Virus record (IMG/VR): IMGVR_UViG_3300049846_002100
Span: 1 to 64,000 of that record
Strand: one strand, 5' to 3'
DNA: 64,000 nucleotides
Source of the DNA: a virus
In this document: positions 52,373 through 58,755 of the stretch, in pieces
Layout of the letters: every line of letters begins with the position of its first letter
Numbering within the stretch: position 1 is the stretch's first letter
Notes under the pieces: generated by a model
The model's input: only the letters and a program-made list of their open reading frames with translations
Databases searched by the model: none
What the model was told of the DNA's origin: nothing
Translations under genes and position numbers: made by a program

Positions 52373-53212
52373 TCATCCCTCGACGAGGCGGATCGTCCAA
52401 AAGTCGTCCGCAAGGTGGGGGTTCGTGACGTACTCATATGGCATCGAAAAGTAGCCGCCTTGGCCCCAATCGCTCCCCCATGAGTTGCGGACGAGAAACC
52501 GTCGACGTGAATCGTCGTAGCCGACGAGCATGACGGCGTGACCACCGAGCGACTTCTCCTCGGGTCGGGGAAGGTTCAGAACACCCGTACGAGTCACCGT
52601 ATCGCCCTCAAAAGCATCGTAGACGGTGAACCCGAACACGATGGGGTATCCCGAGGCAAGGCATGCCTTGAGCATCTCGACCTTCGTGTTGTCCAGGCGC
52701 TCGTACTTGAGCGCCTGGTGGTTCAGCGCTTCCTTGTAGGCAGTAGCGGACGGCTTCTTGGTAAACTTCGAGATGATGTAGGGCCACGTCTTCTCGGGGC
52801 AAACTCCGAGCTTCGCGATGACCTTGATACCGTCGCGGATCTCGGCCCCGGCATCTTCGCTGATCGTGCCCTCGACCTCACGCTCGTTGTAGTAGATGAA
52901 CAACCGAGACGGCATGAAATCGGGCTTGAGCTGCTTCTTCAGCACGAACTCATACAAGGCTCCGATGGCGTTCGCCGTGCACGAACCCAACGACCCTTGG
53001 TCGTAGACCGGAGGACATCCCGGCCGGAGATCCACCTTGGCAGGCGTGCCTGCTTTGTGCGCCTCCGGAATCTCGTAATGATGGTCGCGGTAGTCCGGCG
53101 TATCTGGACGCCACCCGTACCATTCGATGTCGCGACCAGCGCGTTTCTCAGAGCAAAACAGCCCTAAGACCCATTCCCACACGGTGAAGAGCAGCTCGCG
53201 AACTTTGGACAT
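52373..53212 (-). CDS. Papain-like (C1A) cysteine protease
   Basis: 279 residues. The catalytic set is complete: VYDQGSLGSCTANAIGALYE (Gln72, Cys78), LGGHAVMLVGYDD (His225) and LVRNSWGSDWGQGGYF (Asn243). A hydrophobic N-terminus (ELLFTVWEWVLGLFCSEK) may anchor it in the membrane, and the propeptide is short (KVDLRPGCPP directly precedes the catalytic loop). Papain-type proteases are uncommon in phages; possible roles are virion maturation, host protein cleavage or attack on surface proteins. It has a GGGAGG ribosome-binding site and is a lone minus-strand gene. Confidence 0.88.
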   Translation of the reverse strand: MSKVRELLFTVWEWVLGLFCSEKRAGRDIEWYGWRPDTPDYRDHHYEIPEAHKAGTPAKVDLRPGCPPVYDQGSLGSCTANAIGALYEFVLKKQLKPDFMPSRLFIYYNEREVEGTISEDAGAEIRDGIKVIAKLGVCPEKTWPYIISKFTKKPSATAYKEALNHQALKYERLDNTKVEMLKACLASGYPIVFGFTVYDAFEGDTVTRTGVLNLPRPEEKSLGGHAVMLVGYDDSRRRFLVRNSWGSDWGQGGYFSMPYEYVTNPHLADDFWTIRLVEG

Positions 53213-53311
53213 GGGGGCCTCCCATGTCCGGCTGCTAGAAAAGGGTTACGCCTGAGAGGTGTGGTCTACACGGTAAACCTTTTGTCGATTACCCATGTTT
53301 AGGTACGACCC

Positions 53312-54082
53312 ATGCCCACGCAGCTCACGTTTTGCCGCCGATGCAACGCCCCGGTCTATGCAGAGCCGGAAGCGAGCGGCGGGTGTGCGTGCGCCGATGG
53401 TCAACTGCTCGGGCTCCTCGCCTCGATGAAGCAAGAGTCCGTGAAAACGGCGTCCGCGGCACCGGCTGCTGATCTTCCGCCGCTATCTCCCGAGATGTGG
53501 ATGTCCGAGAGCACCTTGCGCGAAGTCAGATTCGCTCAAGGAACGAAGGCAGCTACCCGCCCGGTGCCCCAAGCCGCCCCCTCGAAGCCGATAGGGCGAA
53601 CGGCGTCGACGGCCGACATTACGTTCGACGACCCATTCGATTTCAGCGAATCCAGCACACCCGACCCGGGAGACTTGGGGTCTCTTTGGATCTCCAACCT
53701 ACAGAGGGAGGGGATTGAAACGACAGGGATCGATTTCGAGTTCAGCACGGCTGATGACATCGACACGGGGACATCCGTGCATATGGGTGCCGACCGATTC
53801 CGCGCCGATCGAGCACCCCCACCGCGGCCACCGCGCGCCTACAACCGTATCAACGACGGGGAATACGTCAGGCCACTCTACTCGGTCGACGACTCTGCAC
53901 AAATGCCCATGGGAATCGCCGAGGTCCGAGCCGCTGCTCGGGGACAAACGCCCCCAACGCCAACTCGGACCATTGCCCCACGACCGCCCGGACCGCCGCC
54001 TTCTATCGATCGTAGTCCCGCGGTGTACGTCCCGACGGTATTCGAGCGACTCGTCAAAGGCGGCGGTCCGCTGGACGATTAG
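53312..54082 (+). CDS. Zinc-ribbon protein with disordered Pro-rich tail
   Basis: 256 residues. The first 30 contain FCRRCNAPVYAEPEASGGCA, a Cys-rich ribbon. The remainder is rich in Pro, Ser, Asp and Ala (RADRAPPPRPPRAYNRINDG, TRTIAPRPPGPPPSIDRS) and ends VPTVFERLVKGGGPLDD. It could be an adaptor. Its stop overlaps the convergent gene by four bases (TTAG). Confidence 0.55.
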   Translation: MPTQLTFCRRCNAPVYAEPEASGGCACADGQLLGLLASMKQESVKTASAAPAADLPPLSPEMWMSESTLREVRFAQGTKAATRPVPQAAPSKPIGRTASTADITFDDPFDFSESSTPDPGDLGSLWISNLQREGIETTGIDFEFSTADDIDTGTSVHMGADRFRADRAPPPRPPRAYNRINDGEYVRPLYSVDDSAQMPMGIAEVRAAARGQTPPTPTRTIAPRPPGPPPSIDRSPAVYVPTVFERLVKGGGPLDD

Positions 54083-54420
54083 TTCGAATCAGGGCCTTTG
54101 GGGTTGGGCTGACTGGCAGGCTTTTCGGGGATCTTCTTCGTCTTCTTCGATTGGGCCTGGACCTTCACTTGATCCAATGTGGCCCGCAGTAGACGGTGGG
54201 CCGCCTGGTCGAAGACCAACTGTGCCTGATCGAGGTCGTTGACGAGTTCGTGGACCGTGTCGGGCGTCTTCGTATCGAGCCGCTCGACATCGTGTGAGAT
54301 TTGCACGGCCAGATCGATGAGGAGCCCCTCCTTCGCAGCGGGGTCATCCTCCTCTTCGATCTCTTCGTAGAGGGCAATGGTCTCTTCGGAGAAGGAAATC
54401 GCGGGCATACGGTCGTCCAT
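54079..54420 (-). CDS. Hypothetical helical protein, 113 residues
   Basis: Begins MDDRMPAISFSEETIALYEE and continues with acidic helices (IEEEDDPAAKEGLLIDLAVQ, TVHELVNDLDQAQLVFDQAA) and a basic Lys/Pro tail. A GGTGTATAG motif lies at 54437-54429 on its strand, about 10-15 bases before the ATG. Function unknown. Confidence 0.6.
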   Translation of the reverse strand: MDDRMPAISFSEETIALYEEIEEEDDPAAKEGLLIDLAVQISHDVERLDTKTPDTVHELVNDLDQAQLVFDQAAHRLLRATLDQVKVQAQSKKTKKIPEKPASQPNPKGPDSN

Positions 54421-54537
54421 GGGGGTCTCTATACACCGAGGCGAAGCATAGGCTGCAAACCCTTGTAATTTTGATGGGCCCGACCCTACCTGCCGATTAA
54501 ACCGCCGATGACCCCGCTTCCGGTGGAGGCATTAAAA

Positions 54538-55335
54538 ATGCGGGTTCTACGGCAGGGACTAGAGGGGGACGATGTTTCGGCCTGGCAGAACTTCTTGACC
54601 GGACAGGGGTTCTACAAGAACGAGGTCGACGGGTCGTTTGGTGACAAGACCAAGCTAGCGACGCAGGACTTCCAGAGGACGTTCGGCCTGGATCCCGATG
54701 GGGCCGTGGGGGACGCCACGATTGCGAAGGCCGTCGAGTGCGGCTTCGAAGCCTACAGGGGCGAGGATGCGAGCGCAACAGGCCCGAATTGGCCCGCGCC
54801 GCCCACGAATTTGAAGCCCTTGACCTCAACGGCAGAGAGGCAACGGGAGTTCGGCGCGTTCAAGTATGCGGCGGCTCCTACGCCGGGTAACCCAGAAGCC
54901 ATCCGGGTTACCGACAACTGGTATCAGGCGAACATGACCCGAGTGGTCATCCCTCAGCTTGCGGGTGGACGTATCGTCGGTGCCCCCAAGGACGGGAGCA
55001 TCGTCTTCCACCGCCGGGGAGCGGGCCAGCTCCTTGCGATGTTTCGCGCATGGGACGACGCGGGACTCATGCCCCTCGTGCTCTCGTGGGCTGGTAGTTA
55101 CGCCCCTCGATTCATCCGGGGTAGCCGGTCCGTTCTCTCTAACCACGCCTTCGGAACCGCCTTCGACATCAACCCCGAATGGAACGGCCTCGGCGTCGTC
55201 CCTGCCCTCGTAGGGAATGTCGGTTCGGTACGGAAGCTCGCCGAGCTGGCACCTCAGTTTGGGTTCTATTGGGGCGGTCATTTCAGTGGTCGCCCTGACG
55301 GAATGCACTTTGAGCTGTGTGAGGTACGTACGTGA
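54538..55335 (+). CDS. Endolysin: peptidoglycan-binding domain plus M15 (VanY-like) peptidase
   Basis: 265 residues from ATG 54538, which has GGAGG eight bases upstream; an upstream ATG at 54508 is less well placed. Residues 1-65 form a PG_binding_1 repeat (VLRQGLEGDDVSAWQNFLTG, DGSFGDKTKLATQDFQRTFG). The C-terminal domain has the M15 zinc ligands: SNHAFGTAFDINPEWN (His203, Asp210) and DGMHFEL (His257). It would cut peptide cross-links of the host wall. Its TGA overlaps the GTG of the inserted GIY-YIG gene (GTGA). Confidence 0.88.
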   Translation: MRVLRQGLEGDDVSAWQNFLTGQGFYKNEVDGSFGDKTKLATQDFQRTFGLDPDGAVGDATIAKAVECGFEAYRGEDASATGPNWPAPPTNLKPLTSTAERQREFGAFKYAAAPTPGNPEAIRVTDNWYQANMTRVVIPQLAGGRIVGAPKDGSIVFHRRGAGQLLAMFRAWDDAGLMPLVLSWAGSYAPRFIRGSRSVLSNHAFGTAFDINPEWNGLGVVPALVGNVGSVRKLAELAPQFGFYWGGHFSGRPDGMHFELCEVRT

Positions 55336-56008
55336 AATCATTTGTGTACTGCACCACCAACGTAAAGAGCGGGAAGCGCTACGTCGGCAAGGCTAATAAC
55401 CCGACTCAACGTTGGGTAGATCATATCCGTCGTGCCAGACAAAGTGCGGAGGGGTACCTCACCAACACCATACGCAAGTGGGGAGTTGAGTCATTTAAGT
55501 TAGAGGTCGTTCAAGAACACCCTTCGGAGAAAGCGGCTTTCGAAGCGGAGGCTGAACTCACTCGTGTTTGGGAAACAAACAACTCCCAGTAGGGGTACAA
55601 CCTTGCGGGAGGTGGTCGAGGCGGCGGCCCCTCAGAGATCGTCCTTGCCAAGCTTAGACGACCAAAGTCGGAAGAGACTAAGCTACGTATGCGACGCCCA
55701 AAGTCTCCTGAACATAGGCAAAAGCTGAGTGCCGTGAAGGTCAGCGATAAGAACCTCAATTCGGCAAACCGCTCTCGGAAGAGCATCGCACCAAGATCAG
55801 TCGTGCTAATACGGGGTCTGGTAACGGCTTCGCAGGGAGGAAACATGGGGACGCAACACGCGAACGCATGCGCGCGGCCCAACAATCCCCCGAAGTGAAA
55901 CAACGGGCTTCTGAGGGGGTGCGTGCGGCGTGGGTACGTCGAAAAGCAGTCCCAAAAGTCAACGACAGCATGCATTTCGAGTTGGCAGAACCCAATTCAG
56001 CGGTGTAA
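55332..56008 (+). pseudogene. Broken GIY-YIG homing endonuclease
   Basis: The GTG at 55332 opens a GIY-YIG domain (KSFVYCTTNVKSGKRYVGKA, TQRWVDHIRRARQ, KWGVESFKLEVVQEH). After TNNSQ an in-frame TAG (55590-55592) interrupts; the same frame continues GYNLAGGGRGGGPSE and NUMOD3-like SEETKLRMRRPKSPEHRQKL. A frameshift near 55775 is needed to continue EHRTKISRANTGSGNGFAGR, KHGDATRERMRAAQQSPEVK to a stop at 56008. One nonsense and one frameshift therefore inactivate it. It lies between the M15 endolysin and the histone-like gene. Confidence 0.8.
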
Positions 56009-56066
56009 GTTAGGGATCCACGCGATAGACACATGGGTGTCTGAGATCGCATCGGAGGAGATCAAA

Positions 56067-56267
56067 ATGGCAACTAAGAGCACCGCGAAGAAGCCGGCAA
56101 CCAAGAAGACCCCGGCAAAGAAGGCAACCTCGACGACGGTGAGGAAGACGACCCGAAGCGCGCCGAAGACGGCCAAGGCTCCGGCAAAGCGCTCGGCGGC
56201 GAAGAAGCCGGTGGCGCGAAAGGCCCCCGCGCGCAAGCCGGCGGCCACCTCGACCCCGAAGAGCTGA
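56067..56267 (+). CDS. Histone H1-like basic protein
   Basis: 66 residues from ATG 56067, preceded by GGAGGAG. Almost entirely Lys, Ala, Pro, Thr and Arg in KKPA/KKTPAKKA repeats (TKSTAKKPATKKTPAKKATS). It should bind and condense DNA without sequence preference, like histone H1 C-terminal tails. A GGTGTA motif occurs at 56002, overlapping the stop of the broken endonuclease. Confidence 0.8.
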   Translation: MATKSTAKKPATKKTPAKKATSTTVRKTTRSAPKTAKAPAKRSAAKKPVARKAPARKPAATSTPKS

Positions 56268-56286
56268 GCCCCTACGCGGGAGTTGA

Positions 56287-56319
56287 AAGGGGGGAGGCGG
56301 CCACGGTCGCTTCCCCCTT
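56287..56319. terminator. Imperfect hairpin between convergent genes
   Basis: AAGGGGG ... CCCCCTT arms with a partly paired GC-rich middle, just after the histone-like stop and just before the end of the convergent 196-residue gene. CGGCTTT follows on the plus strand. Probably a shared, two-way terminator. Confidence 0.5.
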
Positions 56320-56329
56320 CGGCTTTCCA

Positions 56330-56920
56330 TCACACGGAGACGCCTCTCTTCAACCGTTCGTACACGGAGAGCACCGAGGGTTCCGGCCAATCCCCAACAT
56401 CCTCTTGCACGAGCGTTGACAGCTCATCCGGGTGTAGTGCACACGGGATCACGCCTTGCGAAGGATCGTATCCGAGCAACGGCACCGCCACCGAGAACTG
56501 CCCCGCCATGTCCCCTTGGGGAGTCACATTGATGCCCCACCCATCACTACTGACGTAGACCGTCAGTACCACGACTCTCTGAAAGAGATCGTTGAGAGAT
56601 ACACCCCCAGATGTGTACACGGATCGAACCGACGCGCATTCGAGAGTGAACGTCGAGGGGTAATCGTTGTTCTGCGCACGAGCCTTGTCGAGTTCCTCGT
56701 GCGTGATCTCCCACTCGAAGAAAAGCTTCAGCAGCCCCTCTGCCTTCTCCTGATAATTGGGGAGAAGACCTCCCGCGAAGGAGGGATCGCTCTCGTCTGA
56801 AGGAAGCCCCAACGCAAGCTCGGTGGTGAAGTTGCGTTGATAACCGGCACGAAAAACGAGCTTCGACGGTCGATCCTGAAAGTTGAAGTAAACAGTCTCA
56901 TCCGTAAAGTCGATCAACAT
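56330..56920 (-). CDS. Hypothetical protein, 196 residues
   Basis: Starts MLIDFTDETVYFNFQDRPSK, mixed alpha/beta with an acidic C-terminus (EDVGDWPEPSVLSVYERLKR). It starts 15 bases from the palindromic GGTGTAGA element, which faces it. No family recognised. Confidence 0.6.
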   Translation of the reverse strand: MLIDFTDETVYFNFQDRPSKLVFRAGYQRNFTTELALGLPSDESDPSFAGGLLPNYQEKAEGLLKLFFEWEITHEELDKARAQNNDYPSTFTLECASVRSVYTSGGVSLNDLFQRVVVLTVYVSSDGWGINVTPQGDMAGQFSVAVPLLGYDPSQGVIPCALHPDELSTLVQEDVGDWPEPSVLSVYERLKRGVSV

Positions 56921-56934
56921 CCCGTGGACCCCAC

Positions 56935-56952
56935 TCTACACCATGGTGTAGA
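56935..56952. promoter_or_regulatory. Perfect 18-bp palindrome, candidate two-way promoter or operator
   Basis: TCTACACCATGGTGTAGA reads the same on both strands and lies 15 bases from the minus-strand ATG (56920) and 9 bases from the plus-strand ATG (56961). It places the recurrent TGGTGTAGA motif in both directions at one spot, suggesting a bidirectional promoter or binding site of a dimeric regulator. Confidence 0.5.
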
Positions 56953-56960
56953 TCGTCGCG

Positions 56961-57242
56961 ATGGCCGGACCTACCGACATGACTCTCCTTTGGGCGCTCC
57001 TCTCCTCGAAGAAGCTCAAGCCCGCCGAAACGAAAGCCTTCCAGTACATGTACGACGACCTTCGCAACGGGAAGATCGTCAACTTGTCCAAGAAGCAGCG
57101 CGATTGGGTGATGCAGCGCTTCAACGATCTCGACCTGAAACTGTCATCGACACCCGCACCTCCGTCGCCAAAGAAGAGCGGGTCTGCACCGACGTACGAC
57201 TGGGAAAAGAACAAGCCTCTGAAGCCACCAGGCCGGCCCTGA
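56961..57242 (+). CDS. Small hypothetical protein, 93 residues
   Basis: MAGPTDMTLLWALLSSKKLK then PAETKAFQYMYDDLRNGKIV and SKKQRDWVMQRFNDLDL, a helical N-terminal domain resembling small modules found in replication-associated proteins, with a Pro/Ser-rich tail. It is driven by the palindromic element. Function unknown. Confidence 0.6.
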   Translation: MAGPTDMTLLWALLSSKKLKPAETKAFQYMYDDLRNGKIVNLSKKQRDWVMQRFNDLDLKLSSTPAPPSPKKSGSAPTYDWEKNKPLKPPGRP

Positions 57243-57302
57243 CGACACTACCTATCCGCTCGCTATTGCTAGGGAATGGACCGGCGACAGGGAGAGCGAC
57301 GG

Positions 57303-57635
57303 ATGGCAGCAAAGAAGACCGCCGCTAAGGCGCCCGCGAAAACGCCTGTTGAAGCGTCTTCCAAGGCGGTTCCGAAGGGACCCGCCCCGAAACGAGACCC
57401 GATTCAGGTCGCAGTAGTTGAGGTCCGGAAGGACCATTATGATGAGGTCCCACGAGACTGGCCCCGCAAACTGCTGGAGCCCGTCAAGGAAGTCGTATTA
57501 CGACCCATCGCAGAGCGGCAGAGGGTCTTGATTCGACCTGTTAGTGTCGAGATCCTCGCCCCTGTGTCAACGATGCGAGAGCTGCGCAAGAAGCTCGGCG
57601 CAAAGTTCGCGGTGATCATCACCTCGACTGGCTGA
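57303..57635 (+). CDS. Basic-tailed hypothetical protein, 110 residues
   Basis: From ATG 57303 (GGGAGAG in front). The first 33 residues are Lys/Ala/Pro-rich (AAKKTAAKAPAKTPVEASSK), like the histone-like protein nearby; the rest is a small beta/alpha domain (RDPIQVAVVEVRKDHYDEVP, RQRVLIRPVSVEILAPVSTM). The basic tail suggests nucleic-acid binding. The 320 bases to the nitrilase gene stop contain the broken gene described next. Confidence 0.55.
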   Translation: MAAKKTAAKAPAKTPVEASSKAVPKGPAPKRDPIQVAVVEVRKDHYDEVPRDWPRKLLEPVKEVVLRPIAERQRVLIRPVSVEILAPVSTMRELRKKLGAKFAVIITSTG

Positions 57636-57958
57636 ACCGACGTGCCACCGGGACGCAAGATCCGGGGCATCGTACGTGACCTGATCGTCCTCTGAGGTTC
57701 GGAACGGTGTTCGGCGTAGCATGGCCACCCCACGTTGCATGAGTACGATTGCCGTAGAGGACAAACACCACGTCACGTTCCCAAATGACTTCTTCCGGCA
57801 CCCCGTACTTCGGCTTCATCGAGCTTCCCCGCGCTCACGATCTCACCGGCTCGGGCTCTCGGGGTGAAGTGAATGAGGCAATCCTCTGCCGAAGGCATGT
57901 AGAGGATCCGACCGCCGGACCACGTCTCTTCGCCCGTGGGCACAAGAGGCGAAGTCAT
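57619..57958 (-). pseudogene. Frameshifted or overlapping gene after the nitrilase
   Basis: An ATG at 57958 overlaps the nitrilase stop (ATGA), a sign of a real coupled gene. It encodes TWSGGRILYMPSAEDCLIHF, TPRARAGEIVSAGKL and soon stops at 57773. A second frame then takes over from an ATG at 57819 with GGGGAAG in front: MKPKYGVPEEVIWERDVVFV LYGNRTHATWGGHA. Together they look like one protein of the small ART/DarT-like or toxin-like HFT...I..G.L type, broken near 57820, or else two overlapping genes. Function is unknown; the ART idea is only a resemblance. Confidence 0.4.
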
Positions 57959-58755
57959 GGGATGTCCGCGTAGACGATGCAGTCCTCGCTCCAGCGAAGG
58001 CCATCACAGTGAACCTTGCCGGAGGGCTCGATCACGCAGATACCACCCTCCCCGAAGTTGTTGTTGGCCTCTTGGCCGTAGCGGTTTGACACCACGAAGG
58101 TGACCTTATTGTCCTCGGCGAACTCCATCCAGGAGACAGCGGGGAAGCCTCCGTCCCCGAAGTTGGCCGACATGCACACGATGTCCGCATCACCTGGATC
58201 GTAGAAAGAGGACCACTTGTCGTCCTTCTTGTCCCGCACGTCACGACAGATGAGAAGGCCGACCTTGCGTGGCTTCCCGTCGCCGAGGTCCGTGGTCATG
58301 ATCGCCGGGTTGGAGCGCCCCGCGGCAGCCCACAGGTAATCATTGCCCCAACGGTTCACCTTGCGGTACGTCTCGAACATGAGGTTCGGGGCGAGGATGA
58401 CCTGGCTGTTATAGTACGTCTCACTCTGAACTTGTTGCTCGACCATGCCCCACACGATGTGCACGTCGTACTTGAGTACGAGCGCCTGCATGATCCGCAT
58501 CGTTTGACATGGATCCATGGGTGGTGCGAACTTCGTCTGGTGGAAGACGAACGCATCCGGGGTGATCAACTCTCCGAACTTGATCGCGTCATTCAGCCCC
58601 ATGAGAGAGTAGCCAGTCGTCGCCAGCTCGGGGAACACGATGAGCTGAGCCCCTTTACCAGCAGCCTCCTCAACGAACTTGACCATCTTCTGAAGGTTGC
58701 CGCGCTTGTCCCCGAAGACAGGGGCAAACTGCACCGTGGCGATACGCACGCTCAT
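57955..58755 (-). CDS. Carbon-nitrogen hydrolase (nitrilase superfamily)
   Basis: 266 residues from ATG 58755, which overlaps the preceding stop (ATGA). The Glu-Lys-Cys triad is in place: QLIVFPELATTGYS (Glu43), ETYRKVNRWGNDY (Lys132) and VGLLICRDVRD (Cys170). GFPAVSWMEFAEDNKVTFVV, SNRYGQEANNNFGEGGICVI is the typical C-terminal half. Such enzymes hydrolyse amides or nitriles, including glutamine amidases of NAD synthesis and N-carbamoylputrescine amidase; the substrate cannot be told. Phage copies are unusual. Confidence 0.88.
   Translation of the reverse strand: MSVRIATVQFAPVFGDKRGNLQKMVKFVEEAAGKGAQLIVFPELATTGYSLMGLNDAIKFGELITPDAFVFHQTKFAPPMDPCQTMRIMQALVLKYDVHIVWGMVEQQVQSETYYNSQVILAPNLMFETYRKVNRWGNDYLWAAAGRSNPAIMTTDLGDGKPRKVGLLICRDVRDKKDDKWSSFYDPGDADIVCMSANFGDGGFPAVSWMEFAEDNKVTFVVSNRYGQEANNNFGEGGICVIEPSGKVHCDGLRWSEDCIVYADIP

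Noticed and set aside
54508-54537. Upstream ATG as start of the M15 endolysin
   Set aside because: The ATG at 54538 has a well-spaced GGAGG and the peptidoglycan-binding repeat begins there; the 10 extra residues add nothing recognisable.
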